A DNA stretch of 25,979 nt from Candidatus Avelusimicrobium faecicola. Its GTDB lineage: Bacteria > Elusimicrobiota > Elusimicrobia > Elusimicrobiales > Elusimicrobiaceae. The notes beneath the pieces are model-generated. The model was not told where the DNA came from. It ran no database searches and saw nothing but the letters and a program-made list of their open reading frames with translations. The position numbers were made by a program, and so were the translations under genes. Shown here one piece after another: positions 1 through 8,051 of the stretch (position 1 is its first letter; the number at the start of each line of letters is the position of its first letter). The stretch spans positions 1 through 25,979 of the forward strand of contig UQFW01000015.1 of the NCBI GenBank assembly GCA_900540405.1, in the 5' to 3' direction.

Positions 1-1043
1 TTTTCTCCCCCTCTAATCTTCAAATTTACCGACAGCACATACACCTCTTTGGTTAAAATTTCCCGCCAATTATCCGGGAATTTTACAAAATCCTTAAACG
101 TGGTCACCAGCGGCAGGCCGTTGCGCGTTTCTTCAAAGGTGCGCAGGTGGTCTTCGGTATAAAACTGGTGGTCCGGGAAACGCCACTTTTGCGCCAACGT
201 CAGGCCCAAATTTTCCAACGTCTTTTCAAAGGTTTCCGGGTGCCCGAGCGCGCAAAAACAGGCTGCCTTCCCTTTTACCTCATCCAAACCCACTTTGCGG
301 CTTTGGCAAATATCAAAATAATACTCCGGCTTGTGTTCGCTTTCCAAAATTTCCACGGTGTCGTTATATTCGCGGATTTTATCTTTGATGTCTTCCAGCT
401 CGCGCGGGGTGGCTTGGTCACAATGGGTTAAAATAATTAACGCGGCCCGTTTTAACCCCTCCAACGGCTCGCGCAAGTTGCCGTACGGCAATAAATAGCC
501 GTTGCCGAACGGATTTTTGGCATCCACCAAAATAATGTTGGCATCGCGTTTTAAGCGGTGGTGTTGCAGGCCGTCGTCTAACAGTACAATCTGGCTTTTG
601 AACCGCCGCAACGCTTCCGTTGCCGCCAGCGCGCGGTCCGCCGCTATCACCACCGGCACTTTGTACTGGCTCAAAACGCGGCTCATCATAAAAGGTTCAT
701 CCCCCGCCATGCGCCAATCGGCATCCGGGTTATCAAAAAGGACTACCGCCTCTTTGCTTTTTTGCTGGCGTTTATACCCGCGGGAAACAATCGCCACGCG
801 CATCCCTTTTTTAGCCAGTAAGGTAGCCGCCAATAAAACCGCCGTGGTTTTGCCGGTTCCGCCCGCCGTAATGTTGCCAATGCACACCACGCGGCCGTTT
901 ACGCTCTTTACGGTTTTCCAACCGTTTTGATAGGCCAAACGGTCCAACCAACCGGCCCACCCATACAGTTTACTGGCCGCCAACAGCACCCAACGCCCCG
1001 GCGCACAAGCCATTAATTTTTCTTTTAATGCTAATAAATCCAT
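1..1043 (-). CDS. lpxK: Tetraacyldisaccharide 4'-kinase LpxK, 3' end cut by window edge
   Basis: LpxK phosphorylates the 4' position of the lipid A disaccharide at the inner membrane, giving lipid IVA. Reading from the ATG at 1043, 347 codons stay open to the window edge. Residues 56-66 form the P-loop GNITAGGTGKT, characteristic of LpxK. Further on are VSRGYKR and a DDGLQHHRL motif, both typical of this family. A short hydrophobic N-terminal segment (around residues 18-30) fits membrane association. The family is usually 320-370 residues, so only the last few residues should be missing. A GAGG sequence lies about 13 nt upstream of the start. The gene is divergent from the acyltransferase at 1151, across a roughly 107-bp spacer, and both act late in lipid A synthesis. 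Identification is secure. Confidence 0.95.
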   Translation of the reverse strand, partial: MDLLALKEKLMACAPGRWVLLAASKLYGWAGWLDRLAYQNGWKTVKSVNGRVVCIGNITAGGTGKTTAVLLAATLLAKKGMRVAIVSRGYKRQQKSKEAVVLFDNPDADWRMAGDEPFMMSRVLSQYKVPVVIAADRALAATEALRRFKSQIVLLDDGLQHHRLKRDANIILVDAKNPFGNGYLLPYGNLREPLEGLKRAALIILTHCDQATPRELEDIKDKIREYNDTVEILESEHKPEYYFDICQSRKVGLDEVKGKAACFCALGHPETFEKTLENLGLTLAQKWRFPDHQFYTEDHLRTFEETRNGLPLVTTFKDFVKFPDNWREILTKEVYVLSVNLKIRGGE

Positions 1044-1139
1044 ATTTATTAAAACCTCGTTTGATAGTGAATAAGTATATTTTACCATTTCTGGGGCAGT
1101 TGTTCCTGCGGCAAGTTTATTCCCCCACGGCAAAATTGC

Positions 1140-1145
1140 TATAAT
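1140..1145 (+). promoter_or_regulatory. -10 box immediately upstream of the acyltransferase start
   Basis: A perfect TATAAT ends 5 nt before the ATG at 1151. There is no Shine-Dalgarno between them and no convincing -35. Transcription would begin at or within a base or two of the start codon, suggesting a leaderless mRNA. The same 13-mer (TATAATGGGATAT) recurs at 3772. Confidence 0.55.
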
Positions 1146-1150
1146 GGGAT

Positions 1151-2083
1151 ATGCGTTTCCAAAAGACACCTTTACACTACATCCAATACCTGGGTTTGAA
1201 AACCGCTTGCGCCATGTTGCGCTTGCTCCCTTATACTTGGGCCGTGGCGGCGGGGCGGTTTGCTACCGGCTCCGTGCGCTTTATAATGCCCAAACGCTTT
1301 AAGCGTTCTATGTATGACATTCAGCGCGCTTTCCCCCAAAAAACCCCGCAGGAAGTTTTTGCCATTGCGTTAGAATCCTGGCGCAATATGGGCGGCATTT
1401 TGGCGGAGTTTGTGCAATTAACCGCCATGACGCCGGAAAAATTCAAAAAATATGTAGCCGTGACCGGCATAGAAAAAATGCTGGAAGCCCAACGCAACAA
1501 ACAAGGCGGCATTATACACATCGGCCACTTTACCAACTGGGAAGCCTTTGGCCTGGCCGGCGCCGTATGGGGCATAGATAAAGCCGTGCTGGCCCAGCGG
1601 GTAGATAACCCTTATGTAGACGAAGAAACCAACCGCCTGCGCAACATTTTTACCGGGCGCACCTTTTACAGCAATCACGAAGACAACCCCTTTTTTGCCT
1701 GTATGCGTTGGCTTAAAAAGGGCAAATTATTGGGGATTTTAATTGACCAAAACGCTTCTTCCAGCGAGCTTTGGATTCCTTTTATGGGCCGTATAGCGGC
1801 ATTTTCCCCCATTACGGCGCTACTGTCTATTAAAATGCAAGTGCCGGTTTTCCCGGTGCAGGTAGTGCGCAAGCAGGGCAAAATTGTGTGTATCGTGCAT
1901 GACCCGCTCACCCCGCCCAAAGAATACTCCCAGCAAAATATCCGCGCATTTACCAAAACACTGGTTAAATGCTACGAGGACTGGCTGAAAGAAGACCCCG
2001 GCTCCTGGCTGTGGGCGCACAACCGTTGGAAACGCGAGGCCGAGGGCGAAAAATACTTACAGGAACACCCCGATGAAAGATAA
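1151..2083 (+). CDS. LpxL/HtrB-type lipid A late acyltransferase (lysophospholipid acyltransferase family)
   Basis: A 310-residue membrane-associated acyltransferase that would transfer a secondary acyl chain onto KDO-lipid A or its precursor. The catalytic HX4E signature is visible as GHFTNWE (H126, E131), in the usual place for LpxL/LpxM. An N-terminal hydrophobic stretch (around residues 15-45) fits an inner-membrane anchor. Later conserved blocks include LIDQNASS and a C-terminal WLWAHNRWKR, typical of the family. The length matches (about 290-320). It overlaps gmhB by 11 nt, so the two are translationally coupled, and it is divergent from lpxK. The start at 1151 is favoured by the -10 box just upstream, although no ribosome-binding site is present. 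Whether it is functionally LpxL-like or LpxM-like cannot be told from sequence alone. Confidence 0.92.
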   Translation: MRFQKTPLHYIQYLGLKTACAMLRLLPYTWAVAAGRFATGSVRFIMPKRFKRSMYDIQRAFPQKTPQEVFAIALESWRNMGGILAEFVQLTAMTPEKFKKYVAVTGIEKMLEAQRNKQGGIIHIGHFTNWEAFGLAGAVWGIDKAVLAQRVDNPYVDEETNRLRNIFTGRTFYSNHEDNPFFACMRWLKKGKLLGILIDQNASSSELWIPFMGRIAAFSPITALLSIKMQVPVFPVQVVRKQGKIVCIVHDPLTPPKEYSQQNIRAFTKTLVKCYEDWLKEDPGSWLWAHNRWKREAEGEKYLQEHPDER

Positions 2084-2630
2084 AATAAAAGCTGTTTTTT
2101 TTGACAGGGACGGCACTTTAATCCACGAAAAGCCCGGCACTTATTTAAGTGACCCCGCCAAAGTGCGCCCTTATAAAACCGCCGCGCCCGCCCTAGCCAA
2201 ACTGGCTAAACTGGGCTACACTTTTTTTATAGTTTCCAACCAATCCGGCATTAGGCGCGGTTATTTTACCGCCAAAGAGGTGGACGCTTGCCACGCCCGC
2301 TTAAAAACCTTATTAAAACCGGCCGTCATCCGGGAAATCGTCTACTGCCCGCACGGGCCGGACGACCATTGTGCTTGCCGCAAACCGGGTACTTTACTGG
2401 GCGAAAAGCTCATTCAAAAATATCAGGTAGATGTGGCGCGCTCCTATATGGTGGGCGATAAAAAAGCGGATGTGCTTTTCGGGCAGGCGCTGGGGCTTAA
2501 AACTATTTTAATGACCACCGCCAACGGCAAACACCATTTGCAAAAATACCCGGATTTACACCCCAACAAAGTGGCCAATAACTTACTAAATGCCGCTAAA
2601 TTTATAGAAAAGGACTCCCTCCATGAATAA
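2073..2630 (+). CDS. gmhB: D-glycero-beta-D-manno-heptose 1,7-bisphosphate 7-phosphatase
   Basis: A 185-residue HAD-IIIA phosphatase that removes the 7-phosphate from heptose bisphosphate on the way to ADP-heptose for the LPS inner core. HAD motif I is FFDRDGTL (nucleophile D11, acid/base D13). Motif II is VSNQSGI. The later acidic motif is MVGDKKAD (D129). A zinc-binding loop of the GmhB type, CPHGPDDHCAC (C92, H94, C100, C102), separates it from most other HAD-IIIA proteins. The length is typical. It overlaps the upstream acyltransferase by 11 nt and the downstream lipoprotein by 8 nt, so it sits mid-operon. rfaE1, which acts in the same pathway, lies 1.2 kb downstream. Histidinol-phosphatase is an alternative in this fold, but the LPS context argues for GmhB. 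Confidence 0.92.
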   Translation: MKDKIKAVFFDRDGTLIHEKPGTYLSDPAKVRPYKTAAPALAKLAKLGYTFFIVSNQSGIRRGYFTAKEVDACHARLKTLLKPAVIREIVYCPHGPDDHCACRKPGTLLGEKLIQKYQVDVARSYMVGDKKADVLFGQALGLKTILMTTANGKHHLQKYPDLHPNKVANNLLNAAKFIEKDSLHE

Positions 2631-3753
2631 ACCCGGGTTGGCGTTTTTGGTGCTTTTACTGGTAGCCGGGTGTAAAACCGCTCCCACAAATAAAACACCA
2701 TCCCCAACGCCTGCCGGGCAAGCCGCGCAAGTCACCCAAACGCAAGCGGTTTCCCACGCGGCCAAAGCGGTAGAGCCGCCCGCCGCCCAGGCGCAAACCT
2801 CCGCCACGCTTAAACGGGCTGAAAAGGGCTCCCCCCATACCGGGGCCGCACAAAACACGCCGGAGCAAGCCACGCCCACGCCTCTGCCGCAAAACGCCGC
2901 ACAGCCGCGAGAAACGCCCGCGCCCGCCGAGCCCGCCAAATATACGGTGCCCGCCGGGGCGCAGTTGCCGGCCGATTCCCCCGTTTTTGAAGAAGAAGAT
3001 TTAATTTCCACGTCCGGCCGGATGTTAAACCCTTATGCGTACCAACAGCCGGATATTTCCGCCAAAACCGGCGCACCGTGGGACGGCGAACAATTAAAAT
3101 ACGGCCTGTATTACTCCTTTGTAAAAGCAGGCACGGCCTATATACGCAACCGGGGGCTGGTGGATATTGGCGGCCGCCCGGCGTATTTAATACAAACCAC
3201 CGCTTTTTCCGCCAGTGTGATTGACGCCTTTTTCAAGGTGCGCGACATCAACCAATCCTGGTTGGATGCGCAAACTTTTTACTCCCGCGGCTACGGCCAA
3301 AGCGTGCGCGAAGGCAATTACAAGCGCGACGAATGGGTTATTTTTGACCCCGCTAACCGCCGCTATTACGGACAAATTCAAAAGAAAGAAGCCCCGCGGG
3401 AAATTTCCGGCACGTTGGAAACGGATGTGACCGATTTTTTAACTGCGCTTTATTATGTGCGCGCCCAAAAATTAGAGCCGGGCAAAGATATTGTGTTTGA
3501 TATTATCAACCGGGAAAAACAATACCCGCTTATTGTAAAAGTACACGGGCGGGAGCGCGTAAAAACCCCGGCAGGCCATTTTGATTGTATTAAGGTGGAG
3601 CCGCAACTACGCGGGGAAGGCATTTTTGTAGCCAAAGGCAAGAGCTTAACCGTCTGGCTGACGGATGATGCGTACCGTATGCCCGTAAAAATGAAAACGG
3701 AAGTATTTATAGGCAGTGTATCGGCCACCTTGTTAGAATACAAAAGAATGTAA
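2623..3753 (+). CDS. DUF3108 domain lipoprotein
   Basis: A 376-residue predicted lipoprotein of unknown role. Residues 1-17 form a short signal peptide with lipobox VAGC (Cys17). The +2 residue is Lys, so by the E. coli rule there is no inner-membrane retention signal. A low-complexity Pro/Ala/Thr/Gln-rich linker runs to about residue 115. The C-terminal part (about 150-376), with LKYGLYYSFVKAGTAYIRN, an FKVRD element and a late DCIKVEP block, matches what I recognise as DUF3108, an exported beta-rich domain of Gram-negative bacteria. It is the last gene of the acyltransferase-gmhB operon (8-nt overlap), which suggests an envelope function. No enzyme activity can be assigned. The domain call is from memory of family features and was not searched. 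Confidence 0.8.
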   Translation: MNKPGLAFLVLLLVAGCKTAPTNKTPSPTPAGQAAQVTQTQAVSHAAKAVEPPAAQAQTSATLKRAEKGSPHTGAAQNTPEQATPTPLPQNAAQPRETPAPAEPAKYTVPAGAQLPADSPVFEEEDLISTSGRMLNPYAYQQPDISAKTGAPWDGEQLKYGLYYSFVKAGTAYIRNRGLVDIGGRPAYLIQTTAFSASVIDAFFKVRDINQSWLDAQTFYSRGYGQSVREGNYKRDEWVIFDPANRRYYGQIQKKEAPREISGTLETDVTDFLTALYYVRAQKLEPGKDIVFDIINREKQYPLIVKVHGRERVKTPAGHFDCIKVEPQLRGEGIFVAKGKSLTVWLTDDAYRMPVKMKTEVFIGSVSATLLEYKRM

Positions 3754-3771
3754 ACCACCCCTTAAATATTT

Positions 3772-3777
3772 TATAAT
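3772..3777 (+). promoter_or_regulatory. -10 box of the rfaE1-kdsB unit
   Basis: TATAAT lies 26 nt before the rfaE1 ATG and 18 nt after the previous stop codon. Unlike at 1140, a Shine-Dalgarno (AGGAGA, about 3789-3794) follows before the start at 3804. No clear -35 is visible. It suggests rfaE1-kdsB can be transcribed separately from the upstream operon. Confidence 0.5.
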
Positions 3778-3803
3778 GGGATATACACAGGAGATGTTTT
3801 ATT

Positions 3804-4793
3804 ATGACTAATGTACCCGTCAAAAGATTAAAAGAAATTTTGCACGCCTTTAACGGCAAGCAAATTGTTGTAGTAGGCGATATTATGTTGGACCATTTTA
3901 TTAAAGGCGACGTGACGCGCATTTCGCCGGAAGCCCCGGTGCCGGTAGTGGCCGTAAAAAAGGAATTTTTTGTGGCCGGCGGTGCGGGCAACGTGGCGGT
4001 AAACCTTTCCGCCTTGGGGGCCAAGCCGGTGTTGGTTTCCGTAGTAGGCGACGATTTAGGCGGCGAAATGCTAAAAGGTTTCTTGCGGGATAAAAATGTA
4101 GACCTGCGCGGCGTGGCCGAAGACCCCAACCGCCCCACCACCCAAAAAGTGCGCGTGATGGCGGAACAACAGCAAATCGTGCGCTTTGACCGCGAAAGCA
4201 AAAAAACGGTGGATTCCGGCGTAGGCGCCCAATGTATGGAAAGTTTCAAGGCCGCCTTAAAAACCGCCAAAGGCGTTGTCCTTTCCGACTACGGCAAAGG
4301 CATGCTCAGTGACCATAACATCCAGGATATTATTTCCCTCTGCCGCAAAAAAAATATCCCGGTGTGCGTGGACCCCAAAATTGACAATTTCAAAAAATAC
4401 AAACACATTACTTGTATGACCCCCAACACCAAAGAAGCCTGGGAAGGCGTGGGCGAATCCCCCCGCTCCGGCGAAGAAGCCATTACGGAGTTGGGCCAAA
4501 AAATCTTAAAAATGCTGGATGCGGATTCCATTTTAATTACCCGCAGTGCCGACGGGATGAGTCTGTTTGAAAAAGGCAAAAAATTCCCCTCCACCGTTAA
4601 AGCCACCGCGCGCGAAGTGTTTGACGTGACGGGCGCCGGGGATACGGTTATATCCGTATTAACCTTGGCCTTGGCGTCTGGTGCTACACTTGAGGAAGCG
4701 GCGGTGCTTTCCAACTTTGCGGCGGGCATTGTGGTTGGCAAATCCGGCACCGCTACCACCACCATAGAAGAAATTGAAGGGGTGCTGGCATGA
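3804..4793 (+). CDS. rfaE1: D-glycero-beta-D-manno-heptose-7-phosphate kinase (HldE kinase domain only)
   Basis: A 329-residue PfkB/ribokinase-family sugar kinase. It makes heptose 1,7-bisphosphate, the substrate of the nearby gmhB product. The N-terminus has VVVGDIMLDHFIKGDVTRIS and SPEAPVPVV, closely matching RfaE/HldE kinases. A GGAGNVAVNLSALG block (from about residue 59) and the catalytic DVTGAGDTV motif (catalytic Asp about 280) are intact. E. coli HldE is a fusion of about 477 residues. This protein stops after the kinase domain, so the adenylyltransferase half must be a separate gene outside the window. An AGGAGA site precedes the start. Its stop overlaps the kdsB start as ATGA. Confidence 0.93.
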   Translation: MTNVPVKRLKEILHAFNGKQIVVVGDIMLDHFIKGDVTRISPEAPVPVVAVKKEFFVAGGAGNVAVNLSALGAKPVLVSVVGDDLGGEMLKGFLRDKNVDLRGVAEDPNRPTTQKVRVMAEQQQIVRFDRESKKTVDSGVGAQCMESFKAALKTAKGVVLSDYGKGMLSDHNIQDIISLCRKKNIPVCVDPKIDNFKKYKHITCMTPNTKEAWEGVGESPRSGEEAITELGQKILKMLDADSILITRSADGMSLFEKGKKFPSTVKATAREVFDVTGAGDTVISVLTLALASGATLEEAAVLSNFAAGIVVGKSGTATTTIEEIEGVLA

Positions 4794-5530
4794 GCGACGT
4801 TTTAATAGCCGTTCCGGCGCGCTACGGCTCCTCCCGCCTGCCCGGCAAAATTGTAAAAATACTGGCGGGCAAGCCGGTTATCCAGCGCACTTATGAAAAA
4901 TGCTTACAGGCCGCCGTGGGGGATGTGATTATTGCCACGGAAGCCCAAATTGTGGCGGACACCTGCGCCCGGTTTGGGGCCAAAGCCATTTTGACCAGCG
5001 CCGCCTGCCAAAGCGGTACGGACCGCATTTACGAGGCCGCCCAAGGCCGTACGGAACAATTTATTATCAATGTGCAAGGGGACGAGCCGTTCATAGACCC
5101 CGCCACCATTGTAAAAATCGTCCACTTATTAAAGAGTGACCCCGCCTGCGATATTGCCACGGCGGTTATTGCCACGACGGACGATAAAATCATTGATAAC
5201 CCCAACTGCGTAAAAGCCGTGCTGACGGCGGACAAGCGGGCGTTGTATTTTTCCCGCTCCCGCGTGCCGTACAAACGCCAGCCGGACGAGGCGGCCTTAA
5301 AAGCCCCGTATTGGAAGCACTGCGGCATTTACGGCTACCGCCGCGCGGCGTTGGAAAAATTTGTCCACCTGCCGGTAAGTCCGCTAGAAAAACTGGAAAA
5401 ACTGGAACAGTTGCGCGCGCTGGAGGCAGGGCTCTGCATTAAATGTGTGGAAATCCAACCCTCCGGCCCGGCCATTGATACGGAGGCGGACTTAAAAGCG
5501 GCCGAAGACTATTTGAAACAGCATGAATAA
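4790..5530 (+). CDS. kdsB: 3-deoxy-manno-octulosonate (KDO) cytidylyltransferase
   Basis: A 246-residue cytosolic enzyme that activates KDO with CTP to CMP-KDO, the donor for the first inner-core sugar on lipid A. The N-terminal nucleotide-binding block VPARYGSSRLPGK (about 8-20) is diagnostic. VQGDEPFI, YFSRSRVPY and the HCGIYGYRR and PSGPAIDTEADL regions also match KdsB. The length is standard. It is translationally coupled to rfaE1 through a 4-nt ATGA overlap. pyrG, which supplies its CTP substrate, follows after a 91-nt spacer. Confidence 0.96.
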   Translation: MSDVLIAVPARYGSSRLPGKIVKILAGKPVIQRTYEKCLQAAVGDVIIATEAQIVADTCARFGAKAILTSAACQSGTDRIYEAAQGRTEQFIINVQGDEPFIDPATIVKIVHLLKSDPACDIATAVIATTDDKIIDNPNCVKAVLTADKRALYFSRSRVPYKRQPDEAALKAPYWKHCGIYGYRRAALEKFVHLPVSPLEKLEKLEQLRALEAGLCIKCVEIQPSGPAIDTEADLKAAEDYLKQHE

Positions 5531-5535
5531 CAGGG

Positions 5536-5554
5536 GCTCCCGCCTGGCGGGGGC
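5536..5554 (+). terminator. Hairpin downstream of kdsB (weak terminator or leader element)
   Basis: An 8-bp stem (5536-5543 with 5547-5554, one G-U type pair) closes a 3-nt loop. It is followed by a pyrimidine-rich TTCCCTCTTTT rather than a pure T run. It could end kdsB transcription or be the first of two hairpins in a pyrG leader. Confidence 0.5.
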
Positions 5555-5567
5555 TTCCCTCTTTTAA

Positions 5568-7211
<1,644 letters not shown>

Positions 7212-7232
7212 GCCGACGTATTTTTTACGATA

Positions 7233-7264
7233 GGGCGGAGCTGGGAAACCGGCCCCGCCCTTTT
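7233..7264 (+). terminator. Intrinsic terminator of pyrG
   Basis: GGGCGG (7233-7238) pairs with CCGCCC (7255-7260), with extra GC pairing possible inside, followed by TTTT. It lies 21 nt after the pyrG stop. Confidence 0.75.
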
Positions 7265-7300
7265 ATTTGGGCGCGCAATTAAAAACCTTTTTTACAGGCC

Positions 7301-7427
7301 CGCCGGGGAATTTTACGCGCCTGCGTGAGGGCCGTTTTATTTGGCGGCACCGCTTGAGGGCGCTTGATTTTACGCTCCCGCCGGAGAATTTTACGCTCTC
7401 GCCGGGGCCGCTTTATCCGGCGGGCCC
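7301..7427. repeat. Degenerate 18-bp repeats in the pyrG-downstream spacer
   Basis: This stretch has no credible gene. The motif CGCCGG(G/A)GAATTTTACGC occurs at 7301-7318 and 7379-7396. Decayed forms lie at about 7361 (CGCTTGATTTTACGC) and 7400 (CGCCGGGGCCGCTTTATCC). A 60-residue frame across it is the translation of the repeats and has no start-site support. Confidence 0.55.
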
Positions 7428-7508
7428 GGCACCTTTTTCCCCCCAATAAATAATTTTTATAAAATACTTGCTTTTTTAGTTTAAGTTTACTATCATATAT
7501 ACCGTTGT

Positions 7509-7537
7509 TTTACAAGCATACATAAATTTTGTATAAT
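7509..7537 (+). promoter_or_regulatory. Strong sigma70-type promoter of the small-peptide unit
   Basis: TTTACA (7509-7514), 17 nt, TATAAT (7532-7537). The predicted start of transcription is near 7544, leaving a leader of about 65 nt before the ATG at 7609. This is among the closest matches to consensus in the window. Confidence 0.75.
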
Positions 7538-7552
7538 TTTTATGTAAGGAAT

Positions 7553-7599
7553 TTCTCCTGTGCAATTACAGACGCAGACAGATTTTTAATAAAGGAGAA
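7553..7599 (+). promoter_or_regulatory. Leader anti-Shine-Dalgarno pairing with the peptide's ribosome site
   Basis: TTCTCCT (7553-7559), about ten bases into the predicted mRNA, is the exact complement of AGGAGAA (7593-7599), the Shine-Dalgarno of the 31-residue frame. The same TCCT can instead pair locally with AGGA (7547-7550). Two mutually exclusive structures are therefore possible. Pairing is seen in the sequence; control of translation is inference. Confidence 0.45.
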
Positions 7600-7608
7600 G
7601 GAAAAACA

Positions 7609-7704
7609 ATGAAAAAGATGCACAGCCTGCTGGAAACCTTGGCCAGAGCCTTGGTAAAAGTGGGCGAAAACGTAAGCGGTGCGAACTATATAGTTGGCCG
7701 CTAA
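7609..7704 (+). CDS. 31-residue amphipathic peptide, unknown function
   Basis: A short frame missed by size-limited gene callers. It starts at an ATG 9 nt after an AAAGGAGAAGG ribosome site and ends at TAA. The peptide starts MKKMHSLLETLARALVKVG and ends NYIVGR. Residues 6-18 place Leu, Ala and Val on one helical face and Lys, Arg and Glu on the other, so it should form an amphipathic helix with a small net positive charge. It has no cysteine and no signal peptide. The unit has its own near-consensus promoter (7509-7537), a leader able to mask the ribosome site, a structured 3' region (7727-7796) and a terminator (7832-7859). No other gene shares the transcript. I do not recognise a family. 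Possible roles are a membrane-active or type I toxin-like peptide, a signalling peptide, or a peptide on a dual-function RNA. That it is translated is likely; its function is unknown. Confidence 0.65.
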   Translation: MKKMHSLLETLARALVKVGENVSGANYIVGR

Positions 7705-7726
7705 CCCAAAAGTAAGCAGTTTGAAG

Positions 7727-7796
7727 CCGGTTTAGACATACGCCGGCGGACAGGTGAGAAGAATTTTCTTCCCCCTGTCTAAAACAGCCGAACCGG
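7727..7796 (+). ncRNA. Long interrupted hairpin in the 3' part of the small-peptide transcript
   Basis: Four nested helices stack across 70 nt. CCGGTT (7727) pairs with AACCGG (7791), CGGC (7744) with GCCG (7787), GACAGG (7749) with CCTGTC (7774), and GAAGA (7758) with TCTTC (7767). An alternative 7-bp helix, TTTAGAC (7731) with GTCTAAA (7777), competes with the outer ones. It lies about 20 nt after the peptide stop and before a terminator. It does not show the conserved motifs of tmRNA, RNase P RNA or SRP RNA that I could recognise. Confidence 0.55.
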
Positions 7797-7831
7797 GCCC
7801 TAAAAAGCCCCACACTTTCAAAATGATTACG

Positions 7832-7859
7832 CCGCTACCCTACCGGGTGCGGTTTTTTT
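7832..7859 (+). terminator. Intrinsic terminator of the small-peptide unit
   Basis: CCGC-T-ACCC (7832-7840) pairs with GGGTGCGG (7845-7852), with one bulged T and a 4-nt loop, followed by TTTTTTT. The predicted transcript is thus about 315 nt. Confidence 0.8.
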
Positions 7860-7905
7860 GCGCCATACAAACGGTAAACACAACGCCGCACGCATTGGGG
7901 CCCCC

Positions 7906-7988
7906 TTTACTCACGCCGTATTTACCCACGCCGCTTTTTACCCGCCACCTTATCCACGCCACAGCTTTTATCCGCGCCGCCTTACCCG
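7906..7988. repeat. Degenerate 15-16 bp tandem repeats
   Basis: TTTACTCACGCCG (7906), TTTACCCACGCCG (7921), TTTACCCGCCAC (7937), TTATCCACGCCAC (7950), TTTATCCGCGCCG (7967) and TTACCCGCA (7982) follow one another at 13-17 nt spacing. No gene, promoter or long hairpin is apparent here. The only frames are low-complexity translations of the repeat. Confidence 0.55.
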
Positions 7989-8000
7989 CATTTAGCCATA

Positions 8001-8033
8001 AAAAAACCGCCCGGGCAAACACCCAAGCGGTTT
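8001..8033 (-). terminator. Intrinsic terminator of the minus-strand pilin-like gene
   Basis: On the minus strand AAACCGC (8033-8027) pairs with GCGGTTT (8010-8004), followed by a T run ending at 8001. It lies about 20 nt after the stop codon at 8052. Confidence 0.75.
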
Positions 8034-8051
8034 ATCAAAATCCACGTCCGT

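Noticed and set aside
2586..3076. Minus-strand frames of 78-141 codons opposite the lipoprotein linker
   Set aside because: They are artefacts of the Pro/Ala-rich, GC-rich linker read in antisense.
7267..7449. 60-codon plus-strand frame after pyrG
   Set aside because: It is the translation of degenerate repeats and lacks a ribosome site. Composition is unlike the neighbouring genes.
7609..7704. AgrD-like cyclic autoinducer peptide
   Set aside because: The amphipathic N-terminus is reminiscent, but there is no cysteine, no acidic C-terminal tail, and no AgrB or sensor-kinase gene nearby.
7544..7860. tmRNA, 6S, RNase P or SRP RNA identity for the small transcript
   Set aside because: The size is close to tmRNA, but there is no tRNA-like end, no T-arm consensus and no tag ending in Ala-Ala. 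None of the RNase P or SRP core motifs is visible.
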